A stretch of DNA of 64,000 bases from Azospirillum baldaniorum (GTDB lineage: Bacteria > Pseudomonadota > Alphaproteobacteria > Azospirillales > Azospirillaceae), in NCBI RefSeq assembly GCF_003119195.2, contig NZ_CP022262.1:505001-569000 (forward strand), read 5' to 3'. Shown piece by piece: positions 17,501 to 25,888 of this stretch. The stretch's first letter is position 1, and every line of letters begins with the position of its first letter. The notes below the pieces were generated by a model. It ran no database searches. It saw nothing but the letters and a program-made list of their open reading frames with translations, and had not been told where the DNA came from. The position numbers and the translations under genes are program-made.

Positions 17501-18667
17501 ATGCGCAGAGCAGTCATGAAACCCCGTGCGGATTGGCGTCCGGGGCTCCGCAAATACCCCTACGGCGTCCGCGCCATGAGCGCCGGCGCCTTCTGGCGCG
17601 AGGATGTGCGGTACGAGTTCTCCGCCCATCAGATCGACCTGATCGAAAGCGTCGCCGACGAGTTGCACACCATGCTGCGCGAGGCGCTGCGCGCGATGGT
17701 GGACGGGCGGGCGCTGGCCCGGCTGGGAGTCCGCGGCGGCGTGGCGCGTCTGCTGGAGGCCTCCTGGAACGACTATTGGGCCGCGGGGCGGCTGAACGAG
17801 CGGGCCGGCGCGCTGATCGGGCGGCTGACGCTGGCCTATGACGGGCGCGATTCGGTCAAGCTGCTGGCCTGCAACTACGACACGCCGGAGGGGCTGTTCG
17901 CCGCCTCGATCATCCAGCGCAACTGGCGCGAGGCCCTGATGGGCGACGCCAACCAGTTCAACGGTCTGCACGAGGGGCTGGTGGAGCGCTGGGAGGAGCT
18001 GGCGGCGGGCATGCCGGGCCGCGGGCTCGTCCATCTGGCCTGCGCCACCCCCGACCCGATGCGCGAGAGCGAGCTGGTCTATCTGGCCGCCACCGCGGCG
18101 GAGGCCGGGATCGCCACGCATCTGCTGCCGCTGCAGAGCCTGGGCTGGGACGGCCAGCGCTTCGTTGACGACGAGGGGCGGGCGGCCTCCTGGCTGGCGA
18201 AGATCTACCCCTGGCAGGGGCTGGCCGACGACGCCTTCCTGCAGAAGCTGCGGATGGGCGGCATGAGCATGCTGTCGCCGCTGTGGTGCTGGCCGATGTC
18301 GAACCACGGGCTGCTGGCGACGCTCTGGTCGCTCTACCCGCGCCACCCGAACCTGTGCCGCGCCGCGCTCGACCCTGAGGAACTGGCCGGCTGCGACGCG
18401 GTGACCGAGCGCAGCCTGTTCGGGCTCGACGACGCGGCCCAGCGCATGACGGCGCACGGACGCGCCATTTCGGACACCGGCAGCGCCGAGTATCCGGGAG
18501 GGCGGGTCTGGCTGGAAACCCCGCCGATCTTCGAGGAGGAGGGCGTCCACGCGCTCCTGCACTGCTGGATCATCGGGGACAAGTGCCTGGGCATGTCGGT
18601 CCGTGAATCGGCGGAACCGCGGGTCGGCTCCGACGCGGCGATGGTGCCGCACATCTTCCGCAGCTGA
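17501..18667 (+). CDS. Glutathionylspermidine synthase family ATP-grasp ligase
   Basis: This 388-residue protein matches the C-terminal synthetase part of glutathionylspermidine synthase, as in the stand-alone proteins YgiC/YjfC. Visible signatures are KIYPWQGL, an ATP-grasp core ending SNHGLLATLWSLYPRHPNL, then PIFEEEGVHALLHCWI and GDKCLGMSVRES, which correspond to late nucleotide and metal-binding elements. There is no amidase domain, so it should only form an amide bond between a peptide carboxylate and an amine. The true substrate is unknown; the family name does not prove that glutathionylspermidine is made. The ATG at 17501 is used; a second in-frame ATG follows at 17516, and neither has a strong ribosome site. 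It stands alone between a glycosyltransferase gene and the convergent small gene at 18751. Confidence 0.8.
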   Translation: MRRAVMKPRADWRPGLRKYPYGVRAMSAGAFWREDVRYEFSAHQIDLIESVADELHTMLREALRAMVDGRALARLGVRGGVARLLEASWNDYWAAGRLNERAGALIGRLTLAYDGRDSVKLLACNYDTPEGLFAASIIQRNWREALMGDANQFNGLHEGLVERWEELAAGMPGRGLVHLACATPDPMRESELVYLAATAAEAGIATHLLPLQSLGWDGQRFVDDEGRAASWLAKIYPWQGLADDAFLQKLRMGGMSMLSPLWCWPMSNHGLLATLWSLYPRHPNLCRAALDPEELAGCDAVTERSLFGLDDAAQRMTAHGRAISDTGSAEYPGGRVWLETPPIFEEEGVHALLHCWIIGDKCLGMSVRESAEPRVGSDAAMVPHIFRS

Positions 18668-18690
18668 CGCGCATTCACGGGGTGGAAGGA

Positions 18691-18723
18691 GCCCGCCCTG
18701 TTCCAACGAGGCGCAGGGCGGGC
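18691..18723. terminator. Hairpin between convergent genes
   Basis: GCCCGCCCTG pairs with CAGGGCGGGC across a 13-base loop, 24 bases after the ligase stop and 28 bases past the end of the convergent small gene. It may end transcription from both sides, but there is no T-run. Confidence 0.45.
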
Positions 18724-18750
18724 GCTTCGGCAGCGATCAACCGGCAGTCC

Positions 18751-18975
18751 TCAGCGGCCGCGGCCCGGCGCGAAGGGATTGGGCAACGGCGAGCCGAACG
18801 CCGCCCGGCGGGCGTCCCGCCACGCGACGTCATTGCCGACGCCGCTGTGGGTGGCCGACACCGACACCACCTGACTCTGGTGGCGCAGCCAGCCGCGCAG
18901 CTTTTCTTCGAACCGTTGGGCGTCCTGGGCGTCCGCAACCTCCAGTTCCATCGACATCTGCAGCTCGGTCTTCAT
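18751..18975 (-). CDS. Small uncharacterised protein
   Basis: A 74-residue protein beginning MKTELQMSMELEVAD. The start is well supported by AGGAGGAACGCC immediately before the ATG. The sequence is acidic and helical in its first half and Arg/Gly/Pro-rich at the end (NPFAPGRGR), with no membrane segment or recognisable domain. It lies downstream of phaR on the same strand but after a terminator, so it probably has its own promoter. The good ribosome site is the main reason to believe it is real. Confidence 0.6.
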   Translation of the reverse strand: MKTELQMSMELEVADAQDAQRFEEKLRGWLRHQSQVVSVSATHSGVGNDVAWRDARRAAFGSPLPNPFAPGRGR

Positions 18976-19033
18976 GGCGTTCCTCCTCTGGACCGTTCCG
19001 TTGGACAAACAGCCGGGGGGGCCACTGGTGCCG

Positions 19034-19069
19034 AAAAAACAGAAAAGGGCGGGGAACTTTCCCCGCCCT
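19034..19069 (-). terminator. Rho-independent terminator downstream of phaR
   Basis: AGGGCGGGGAA pairs with TTCCCCGCCCT around a two-base turn. On the minus strand the stem is followed by TTTTCTGTTTTTT, a good T-rich tract. Confidence 0.85.
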
Positions 19070-19123
19070 GCGCTGCAACGCCGTGAACGCGATGGCCGTC
19101 GATGCGAGTGGCGGCGCCGCCGC

Positions 19124-19789
19124 TCACTTCCCTTCGGGCTTCGCCGGGCGGGCCGGCTTGGCGATGCTGGCGATCTGCTTCTGCAGGTCGTCGATCTGCT
19201 TCTGAAGCTCTTCATAGGTGTGGCTGGCCGCCGCGGCCGCGCCGTTGGGCGGAACGGCGGACGGGCCGGGGGCCGCCGGGCGGGGCGGGGCGGCGGGGTG
19301 CTCGCCGGGCTGCCCGTCCTCAGCGCCGCCGAAGGGCGAGAACATGCGCATGGCCCGTTCGAACATCGCCATGTTCTGCTTGCCGACCTCTTCCAGCCGG
19401 CCGAAGGGGAACATCCCGCCCAGCGTGTTCTGGAAATAGTCGCGCATCTGCTCCTGGTTGCGCGAGAAGGACTGCATCGAATATTCGAGGTAGCGCGGCA
19501 CCATCCACTGCATGTTGTCGCCGTAGAAGCCGATGAGCTGGCGCAGGAAGCTGATCGGCAGCAGGTTCTGGCCCTTGCTCTCCTCCTCCACGATGATCTG
19601 CGTCAGCACCGAGCGGGTAATGTCCTCCCCGGTCTTCGCGTCATAGACCACAAAGTCGAGCCCGTCCTTGACCATCTGACAGAGATGGTCGAGCGTCACG
19701 TAGCTGCTGGTCGCCGTGTTGTAGAGCCGCCGGTTGGCGTACTTCTTGATCGTGATCGTCGCGGACTTCTGGTCTTCCTTGTCGGCCAT
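19124..19789 (-). CDS. phaR: Polyhydroxyalkanoate synthesis repressor PhaR
   Basis: This 221-residue protein is PhaR. Its N-terminal PHB/PHA accumulation regulator DNA-binding domain (about residues 10-75) contains TITIKKYANRRLYNTATSSY. The following PHB accumulation regulatory domain includes ESKGQNLLPISFLRQLIGFYG. The C-terminus is Pro/Ala-rich and ends in a short coiled coil (YEELQKQIDDLQKQIASI). In characterised relatives PhaR binds the promoters of phasin and pha genes and also PHB granules; when granules form it leaves DNA and phasin expression rises. The ATG at 19789 is preferred to an upstream TTG at 19804. It is divergent from the phaC unit, so the 200-base region between them is a plausible regulatory site. 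Confidence 0.93.
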   Translation of the reverse strand: MADKEDQKSATITIKKYANRRLYNTATSSYVTLDHLCQMVKDGLDFVVYDAKTGEDITRSVLTQIIVEEESKGQNLLPISFLRQLIGFYGDNMQWMVPRYLEYSMQSFSRNQEQMRDYFQNTLGGMFPFGRLEEVGKQNMAMFERAMRMFSPFGGAEDGQPGEHPAAPPRPAAPGPSAVPPNGAAAAASHTYEELQKQIDDLQKQIASIAKPARPAKPEGK

Positions 19790-19991
19790 CGCTGTTTCTT
19801 TCAAGAAGGGTCGTGCGGCGAGAATGTTCCAGATATAAGGACTACTCGAAGGAATGCACCCTGTCCAGTGCTGTGCCGCAGCGCTGCGACCCCAGGTGGG
19901 CGCCGCCCCGATAATTCGGGATTTGCGGCATTTTCGATCGGTCCTTCGCGGCTCTGGTCAAGGGCACCGCCTCCCTCATATACTCCCGGCC

Positions 19992-20501
19992 ATGGCCGAA
20001 TCGTCCGAATCCGACACCCCATCCCTGGAAACGCTCGCGCAACGGTACCTCGACCTGTGGCAGGAACAATGGGCGGCCTGCGCCGCCGATCCCGAGATGG
20101 CCGATGCCGCCGCCCGCCTGTTCCAGATGATGGCGCAGGGCGCCGCGGCGATGGCGCCCTTCGTCCTGGGGCCGGGCGGTTTCGCCTACACCAGCCCGCC
20201 GGGCACCGGCTGGAATCCGACGCCGGCTCCATCTCACCCGTCCTGCGAGGGAGAGCCGCGTGACCGGGGACAACGCCACGATCCCCCCGCAAGCCGCCCC
20301 GCGGCCCGTTCCGAGGCTGGGGCCGCGGCCCCTGGCGCTGCATCTGGCGACGGTGGCGGCGACACTGCTCAGCTCCTCCGCCGCATTGCCGCACTTGAGG
20401 AACGGCTCGCTGCCATGGAAGCCGCATCTGCGGGAGCGGGCGGAGGACCTGCGCCGACGGATCGCCGCAACCGACGGGGACGCGTTCGCCCAAGCGGTTG
20501 A
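19992..20501 (+). CDS. PhaE-like accessory protein upstream of PHA synthase
   Basis: The 169-residue product begins MAESSESDTPSLETLAQRYL. The first 60 residues are helical and tryptophan-containing (LDLWQEQWAACAADPEM). A middle part is Pro/Gly-rich, and the C-terminus has a clear leucine heptad pattern (TAQLLRRIAALEERLAAMEA). Position, size and terminal coiled coil recall PhaE-type partners of short PHA synthases, but similarity is not strong enough to name it. The last 242 bases overlap phaC in another reading frame, and codon use in the overlap is less GC3-rich in this frame than in phaC. Either this is true dual coding, or the real product ends earlier through an unseen frameshift. Confidence 0.6.
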   Translation: MAESSESDTPSLETLAQRYLDLWQEQWAACAADPEMADAAARLFQMMAQGAAAMAPFVLGPGGFAYTSPPGTGWNPTPAPSHPSCEGEPRDRGQRHDPPASRPAARSEAGAAAPGAASGDGGGDTAQLLRRIAALEERLAAMEAASAGAGGGPAPTDRRNRRGRVRPSG

Positions 20502-21519
20502 CCGCGAGGTCCGCCGCCAGCTCTCCCTCGCCTTGACGGGGATCGAGCGCTACCGACATCACCCCTACCGCCGCGACCTTCCCGACCCGCCCGTGCTGTG
20601 GACGGAAGGGGCGTCCCGCCTGCTCGACTACGGCGCCCTCGGCCCGGCGACCGGCGCGCCGGTGCTGTTCGTGCCGTCGCTGGTCAACCGCCATTACATC
20701 CTCGACCTGTCGGCGCGCAAAAGCCTGATGCGCTGGCTGGCCGCGCAGGGGCTGCGCCCCTTCCTGATCGACTGGGGCATGCCCGGCCCGCTGGAGCGGC
20801 GCTACAGTCTGACCGACTACATCGCCGGGCGGCTGGAGCGCGCGCTCGCCGCGGTGGTGGAGGCGGTGGGCCGGCCGGTTCCGGTGGTCGGCTATTGCAT
20901 GGGCGGGCTGCTCGCCACTGCGCTGGCGCAGCGCCGCCCCAAGGAGGTCGCGGCGCTCGGCCTGCTCGCCACCCCCTGGGACTTCCACGCCGAGGACGCG
21001 GGCATGGCCCGCCGCGCCGCGAGCTTTTTCCAACCCTTCGGCCCGCTGCTCGACGCCTGGGGGGAACTGCCGGTGGACGTTCTCCAGGGGCTGTTCGCCC
21101 AGCTCGACCCGCTGCTGGCGCTGAAGAAGTTCTCGCAGTTCGCCCGCATGGATCCGGACAGCCGCGCCGCGCTCGCCTTCGTGTCGCTGGAGGACTGGCT
21201 GAACGACGGGGTGCCGCTGGTCGCCGGGGTGGCGCGCGACACGCTGGCCGGCTGGTACGGGCGCAACGACACGGCGCGCGGCGCGTGGTTGGTCGCCGGC
21301 CAGCCGGTGGAGCCGGCGCGGTTGCGCATGCCGGTCCTGGCGCTGATCCCGGAGCGCGACCGTATTGTTCCGCCGTCCTCCGCGGTGGCCTTGGCAAGAT
21401 CAATCGACAGCGCGCAAATGATCAGGCCGCCGCTCGGTCATATTGGCATGGTGGTCAGCGCCGGTGCCGAAACAGGCGTCTGGCGCCCCCTGGCCGAATG
21501 GCTTAGTGCGGCAGGATAA
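20260..21519 (+). CDS. phaC: Short poly(3-hydroxyalkanoate) synthase
   Basis: This 419-residue alpha/beta-hydrolase-fold synthase polymerises 3-hydroxyacyl-CoA into PHB on granules. The nucleophile is Cys213 in the lipase-like box GYCMGG. The catalytic Asp is expected in IPERDRIVPP and the His in PPLGHIGMV. Its length is well below class I synthases (about 560-600 residues) and close to class III PhaC, which needs a partner subunit. The protein just upstream is a candidate partner. The start is a GTG preceded by GAGGGAGAG at good spacing; it lies inside the upstream gene. The early segment RPLALHLATVAATLLSS looks like part of the conserved N-terminus, so a much later start is unlikely. phaA follows after 112 bases. 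Confidence 0.88.
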   Translation: MTGDNATIPPQAAPRPVPRLGPRPLALHLATVAATLLSSSAALPHLRNGSLPWKPHLRERAEDLRRRIAATDGDAFAQAVDREVRRQLSLALTGIERYRHHPYRRDLPDPPVLWTEGASRLLDYGALGPATGAPVLFVPSLVNRHYILDLSARKSLMRWLAAQGLRPFLIDWGMPGPLERRYSLTDYIAGRLERALAAVVEAVGRPVPVVGYCMGGLLATALAQRRPKEVAALGLLATPWDFHAEDAGMARRAASFFQPFGPLLDAWGELPVDVLQGLFAQLDPLLALKKFSQFARMDPDSRAALAFVSLEDWLNDGVPLVAGVARDTLAGWYGRNDTARGAWLVAGQPVEPARLRMPVLALIPERDRIVPPSSAVALARSIDSAQMIRPPLGHIGMVVSAGAETGVWRPLAEWLSAAG

Positions 21520-21631
21520 CCGCAGCCAGTCAGGTGTCTTGCATTGCGGGAAATCCGCGCATAAGGTTTTTCCCACTCCGTGCGGCCCACTGACACGATA
21601 ATAAAACTGACAAAATCTGAGGAGCGTCAAC

Positions 21632-22807
21632 ATGACCGAGGTTGTGATCGCCAGCGCAGCGCGTACTCCCATCGGAAGCTTCAACGGGGCGCTCAGCAGC
21701 GTGCCGGCCCATTACCTGGGTGAGATCGCCATCCGCGAAGCGCTGAGCCGCGCCAAGACCGACGCCGCGGAGGTGACCGAGGTCATCCTGGGCCAGATCC
21801 TGACCGCCGGTCAGGGCCAGAACCCGGCCCGCCAGGCCGCCGTCAACGCCGGCATCCCGGCCTCCGCCACCGCCTTCGGCATCAACCAGCTCTGCGGCTC
21901 GGGCCTGCGCTCGGTGGCGCTCGGCTATCAGGCGATCCGCAACGGCGACGCCGAGGTGATGGTCGTCGGCGGCCAGGAGAGCATGAGCCAGGCCCCGCAC
22001 GTCATGCATCTGCGCAACGGCGTGAAGATGGGCGCCGCCGAGATGCTCGACACCATGCTGAAGGACGGCCTGATGGACGCCTTCAAGGGCTACCACATGG
22101 GCACGACGGCCGAGAACGTTGCCCAGAAGTGGCAGCTGACCCGCGAGGAGCAGGACGTCTTCGCCGCCGCCTCGCAGCAGAAGGCCGAGGCCGCCCAGAA
22201 GTCGGGCCGCTTCAAGGACGAGATCATCCCGGTCACCATCAAGGGCCGCAAGGGCGACATCATCGTCGCCGACGACGAGTATCCGAAGCACGGCACCACC
22301 GCGGAATCGCTGGCCAAGCTGCGCCCGGCCTTCTCCAAGGAGGGCACGGTGACCGCGGGCAACGCGTCGGGCATCAACGACGGCGCCGCCGCGCTGGTCC
22401 TGATGACCGCCGAGAACGCCGCCCGCCGCGGCCTGACCCCGCTGGCCCGCATCGTCTCCTGGGCGACCGCCGGCGTCGATCCGGCGATCATGGGCACCGG
22501 CCCGATCCCGGCCTCCCGCCTCGCGCTGGAGAAGGCCGGCTGGAAGCACGATGACCTGGACCTGATCGAGGCGAACGAGGCCTTCGCCGCGCAGGCCCTG
22601 GCCGTCAACAAGGACCTTGGCTGGGACACCTCCAAGGTCAACGTCAACGGCGGCGCCATCGCGCTCGGCCACCCGGTCGGCGCTTCCGGTGCCCGCGTCC
22701 TGACCACCCTGCTCTATGAGATGCAGAAGCGCGACGCCAAGAAGGGCCTCGCCACCTTGTGCATCGGCGGCGGCATGGGCATCGCCCTCACCGTCGAGCG
22801 GGGCTGA
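21632..22807 (+). CDS. phaA: Acetyl-CoA acetyltransferase (beta-ketothiolase)
   Basis: The 391-residue thiolase condenses two acetyl-CoA to acetoacetyl-CoA, the first step of PHB synthesis. The active-site residues are all present: acylated Cys88 in INQLCGSGLR, His347 in LGHPVGASGAR and Cys377 in LCIGGGMG. Length is typical of the biosynthetic thiolases PhaA/AtoB. TGAGGAGCG before the ATG is a strong ribosome site. The AT-rich spacer at 21520-21631 may hold its own promoter. phaB follows after a small hairpin, so the two are probably co-transcribed. Thiolytic breakdown of acetoacetyl-CoA is also possible, but the context favours synthesis. Confidence 0.95.
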   Translation: MTEVVIASAARTPIGSFNGALSSVPAHYLGEIAIREALSRAKTDAAEVTEVILGQILTAGQGQNPARQAAVNAGIPASATAFGINQLCGSGLRSVALGYQAIRNGDAEVMVVGGQESMSQAPHVMHLRNGVKMGAAEMLDTMLKDGLMDAFKGYHMGTTAENVAQKWQLTREEQDVFAAASQQKAEAAQKSGRFKDEIIPVTIKGRKGDIIVADDEYPKHGTTAESLAKLRPAFSKEGTVTAGNASGINDGAAALVLMTAENAARRGLTPLARIVSWATAGVDPAIMGTGPIPASRLALEKAGWKHDDLDLIEANEAFAAQALAVNKDLGWDTSKVNVNGGAIALGHPVGASGARVLTTLLYEMQKRDAKKGLATLCIGGGMGIALTVERG

Positions 22808-22814
22808 TGAAAAG

Positions 22815-22843
22815 CGGGCCGTTCCCTCCGGGGTGCGGCCCGT
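22815..22843 (+). terminator. Hairpin between phaA and phaB
   Basis: CGGGCCG pairs with CGGCCCG across a 14-base loop and is followed by TTTCG. The T-tract is short, so it may be an attenuator or processing site rather than a full stop. Confidence 0.45.
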
Positions 22844-22905
22844 TTCGTATGTGCGCCTACAGAAACCGATAAAGAATCCAACACCAAGCTTTGGGGGAGG
22901 AGCCA

Positions 22906-23628
22906 ATGGCTCGAGTTGCAGTCGTCACGGGCGGAACGCGCGGTATCGGCGAAGCCATCTCCGTCGCGTTGAAGAACGCCGGCTATGTCGTCGCCGCCAA
23001 CTACGCCGGCAACGATGAGAAGGCGAAGGAATTCTCGGCCCGCACGGGCATCGCGGTCTACAAGTTCGACGTGTCGGACTTCGACGCCGTGAAGGATGGC
23101 ATCGCGAAGATCTCGGCCGAACTCGGGCCGGTGGATGTGGTGGTGAACAACGCGGGCATCACCCGCGACGGCGTGATCCACCGCATGACCCCGCAGCAGT
23201 GGAACGACGTCATCGCGACGAACCTCACCTCCTGCTTCAACCTCTGCCGCAACGTCATCGACGGCATGCGCGAGCGCGGCTTCGGCCGCATCGTCAACAT
23301 CGGCTCGGTGAACGGCCAGGCTGGCCAGTACGGTCAGGTGAACTACGCCGCCGCCAAGTCGGGCATCCACGGCTTCACCAAGGCGCTGGCCCAGGAGGGC
23401 GCGGCCAAGGGTGTCACCGTCAACGCCATCGCGCCGGGCTACATCGACACCGACATGGTGCGCGCGGTGCCGCCCAACGTGCTGGAGAAGATCGTCGCCC
23501 GCATCCCGGTCGGCCGTCTCGGCAAGGCCGAGGAGATCGCCCGCGGCGTGCTGTTCCTGGTCGGCGACGACGCCGGCTTCATCACCGGCTCGACCCTGTC
23601 GATCAACGGCGGCCAGCACATGTACTGA
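22906..23628 (+). CDS. phaB: Acetoacetyl-CoA reductase
   Basis: This 240-residue short-chain dehydrogenase reduces acetoacetyl-CoA to (R)-3-hydroxybutyryl-CoA, normally with NADPH. It shows the cofactor motif TGGTRGIG near the N-terminus, NNAG, the catalytic Ser in NIGSVNGQAG and the YAAAK Tyr/Lys pair. NYAGNDEKA after the second strand agrees with PhaB-type NADPH enzymes. A strong GGGGGAGGAG ribosome site fixes the ATG at 22906; the frame also opens at a TTG 15 bases upstream. It completes the phaA-phaB pair, with the synthase gene just upstream and a terminator just downstream. Confidence 0.95.
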   Translation: MARVAVVTGGTRGIGEAISVALKNAGYVVAANYAGNDEKAKEFSARTGIAVYKFDVSDFDAVKDGIAKISAELGPVDVVVNNAGITRDGVIHRMTPQQWNDVIATNLTSCFNLCRNVIDGMRERGFGRIVNIGSVNGQAGQYGQVNYAAAKSGIHGFTKALAQEGAAKGVTVNAIAPGYIDTDMVRAVPPNVLEKIVARIPVGRLGKAEEIARGVLFLVGDDAGFITGSTLSINGGQHMY

Positions 23629-23687
23629 CCGGCCGGTGCATTGACTCCCGGGTCTGCGGACCCGTTTGAAGCGACACGACGCCTTCG

Positions 23688-23720
23688 CCCCTCTCCCGCA
23701 CCCGCGGGGGAGGGGTTTTT
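23688..23720 (+). terminator. Rho-independent terminator of phaAB
   Basis: CCCCTCTCCC pairs with GGGGGAGGGG (one G-T pair) across an 8-base loop and is followed by TTTTT. A smaller hairpin (CGGGTC/GACCCG) precedes it at about 23649-23664. Confidence 0.85.
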
Positions 23721-24112
23721 CTTGGGGCCGTCAAAAAAGATGGATCGTCGAGGATATGGCGCGTGGCATGGAGGGCCGAAAAAGCGAAACCCCCGCGCGG
23801 GGGGCGGGGGTTTCAGCGGTTGTGCCAGGACATCCGCAATGGTTGAGCCGTCTCAACGGCAATGTTCAGAAATGTGTGGCCGAACAGGTCGGCTTCCTCA
23901 AGTAAGCGCAGGTGGACTCATGATGATCACACCCTCCTGGCTACGGGAACATTTGCTGTGATGAGAAGCTGGCTTTTGGGCCAACTTGATGCGGTGTCCA
24001 CCGCGTCTTCACCTCAACCAGTGTTGCTCTGAGAGGTAGCCTGCTCTTCCTTGCGGGGGTTGTCAATACCCGAACTGCGGTCCCGTTGCCGCTTGATGAC
24101 GGGTTTGTGACG
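23721..24112. other. Gene-free stretch after phaB
   Basis: I see no convincing gene here. An 11-bp hairpin at 23786-23814 (GAAACCCCCGC/GCGGGGGTTTC) could terminate transcription from either side. At about 23922 a short frame of 13 codons starts behind AGGTGGACTC; it is too short to interpret. The rest is of mixed composition and could be decayed sequence. Confidence 0.5.
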
Positions 24113-24514
24113 TCACTTGAACTGGAAGCCGACCGGCCTCTTGTCATCCAGGGAGACCACCGCGCAGCCGCCCAGCGCCGGGCCGACCGACAGCTCACCG
24201 TAGGCGGTGACCGCCCCTTCCTCCTTCAGGCGGCCGACGAAGCCGCTGCCGTCGCTGCGGGCGACCCAGGCGAAGGGGATCCAGGTCTGGCGCACCGGCT
24301 GGCCGCCGGCGCGGACCACCGCGGTGAAGGCCTCGGCGGTCGGGGTGCCCGGCGGGAAGACGGCGAGCACCGTGCCGCCGTCCTCCTCGTTGAGCGCCGC
24401 CTGGGTCAGCGCCACCCCCGTCACCACCGCCCAGACGACCAGCGCCAGCGCGCCGAGCGCCAGCGCGAAGCCATGACCGAAGCCTGGAGAGGAGACGGGC
24501 ACCGGGTTCGTCAT
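24113..24514 (-). CDS. Small protein with one membrane segment
   Basis: I do not recognise this 133-residue protein. It has a short polar N-terminus and one strong transmembrane helix at about residues 15-38 (ALALGALALVVWAVVTGVAL). A soluble domain follows with FPPGTPTAEAFTAVVRAGGQ and a C-terminal GGCAVVSLDDKRPVGFQFK. The orientation of the soluble part cannot be told. It starts five bases after the stop codon of the MFS transporter upstream, so the two are almost certainly one operon and it may be an accessory subunit. No strong ribosome site is visible, which suggests translational coupling. Confidence 0.65.
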   Translation of the reverse strand: MTNPVPVSSPGFGHGFALALGALALVVWAVVTGVALTQAALNEEDGGTVLAVFPPGTPTAEAFTAVVRAGGQPVRQTWIPFAWVARSDGSGFVGRLKEEGAVTAYGELSVGPALGGCAVVSLDDKRPVGFQFK

Positions 24515-24519
24515 GACCG

Positions 24520-25773
24520 TCAGGCCTTGGCTTCCGCCGCCAGGGCGGGGGCGGGCTTCTCGGTGATCGGCCAGTTCACCACCGCGGCGGCAAAGGCCAA
24601 GGCCACGCTGGCCCACCACACCACGTCGTAGGAGCCGACGCGCTCGTAGAGCACGCCGCCCAACCACACGCCGAGGAAGCCGCCCACCTGATGGCTGAGG
24701 AAGGCGAAGCCGTAGAGCATGCCGAGATAGCGGGTGCCGAACATCAGAACGACGAGGCCGGAGGTCGGCGGCACGGTGGACAGCCACAGCAGGCCCATCG
24801 CCGCGGCGTAGAGGATCACCGAAACCGGGGTGACCGGCAGCAGGATGAAGAGCGCCGTGCACAGGCCGCGCAGCGTGTAGTTGGCGCACAGCAGCAGGCG
24901 CTTGCTCATCTTGCCGCCCAGCACGCCCGACATGTAGGAGCCGACCACGTTGAACAGCCCGATCAGCGCCATCGCCCAGGAGGCGAGGCCGGGGCTGATC
25001 CCGGCGGCGGTCAGGTAGGGCGGCAGGTGCGTGGTGATGAAGGCGAGCTGGAAGCCGCAGACGAAGAAGCCGGTGACCAGCAGGACGTAGCTGCGATGCT
25101 TGAAGGCCTGACGGATCGTCGCGGCGAAGCCGATGTCGGCCCCGGTGACGGCCTGCGCGCTCTTCGACCCGCCCGCCCCGGCGAAGGAGGAGGCGAGCAC
25201 CGGGATCACCAGCATCGAGGCGCCGAACAGGATCAGCGCCGTCTGCCAGCCGTAGGCGGCGATGAAGGCTTGGCCGGTGGGGGCGAACAGGAACTGGCCC
25301 ATCGAGCCGGCGGCGGTGGCGACGCCCATCGACCAGCTCCGCTTCTCCGGCGGGACGATGCGGCTGAAGCCGGCGATGACGATGCCGAAGGACGCCCCGG
25401 CCAGACCCAGACCGATCAGCAGGCCGGAGCTGAGATGCAGCATCAGCGGCGTGTCGGCGTAGGGCATCAGAGCCAGGCCGAGCGCGTAGAGAACGCCGCT
25501 GATCCCCAGCACCAGCGCCGGGCCGTAGCGGTCGCACAGCGCCCCGGCGAAGGGGGTGCCGATGCCCCAGACCAGATTCTGGATGGCGATCGACAGGGCG
25601 AAGACGTCGCGGCCCCAGCCGTGCGCCTCCGACAGCGGTGCGGTGAACAGGCCCATGCTGGACCGCGGGCCGAACGCCAGCATGGCGATCAGGCAGCCGC
25701 AGGCGACGACGAATCCCGGCGTCCGCCAGGAGCGGGGCGAAGGCGCCCCGCCCACCCGGTTGCTGGTGTCCAA
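24520..25773 (-). CDS. MFS transporter
   Basis: The 417-residue protein has about 12 hydrophobic segments in the two-bundle pattern of the major facilitator superfamily. It has a motif-A-like loop (CDRYGPALVLG) after helix 2 and a second-half counterpart (GGKMSKRLLL). The look is closest to the oxalate/formate antiporter and monocarboxylate porter families, but the substrate is unknown. The frame opens at a GTG at 25839. However, GAGGGAGGAAAAC directly precedes a TTG at 25773, and the residues upstream of it are Arg/Pro-rich and do not look coding, so I use the TTG. A LysR regulator lies just upstream on the same strand, which hints at substrate-responsive control. Confidence 0.85.
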   Translation of the reverse strand: MDTSNRVGGAPSPRSWRTPGFVVACGCLIAMLAFGPRSSMGLFTAPLSEAHGWGRDVFALSIAIQNLVWGIGTPFAGALCDRYGPALVLGISGVLYALGLALMPYADTPLMLHLSSGLLIGLGLAGASFGIVIAGFSRIVPPEKRSWSMGVATAAGSMGQFLFAPTGQAFIAAYGWQTALILFGASMLVIPVLASSFAGAGGSKSAQAVTGADIGFAATIRQAFKHRSYVLLVTGFFVCGFQLAFITTHLPPYLTAAGISPGLASWAMALIGLFNVVGSYMSGVLGGKMSKRLLLCANYTLRGLCTALFILLPVTPVSVILYAAAMGLLWLSTVPPTSGLVVLMFGTRYLGMLYGFAFLSHQVGGFLGVWLGGVLYERVGSYDVVWWASVALAFAAAVVNWPITEKPAPALAAEAKA

Positions 25774-25888
25774 GTTTTCCTCCCTCAGCGCGGGCTGTGG
25801 CCGGTGCGGCAACGCTGGCCCGCGTCTCATCAGGGTCACACGATAAGCGTGCGCCGGGCGTGCATCAAATTCACAATGGGAAAGAAGG

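Noticed and set aside
23922..23961. Thirteen-codon frame resembling the start of phenylalanyl-tRNA synthetase beta (WLREHL)
   Set aside because: Too short and isolated to be meaningful. No continuation of such a gene follows in any frame.
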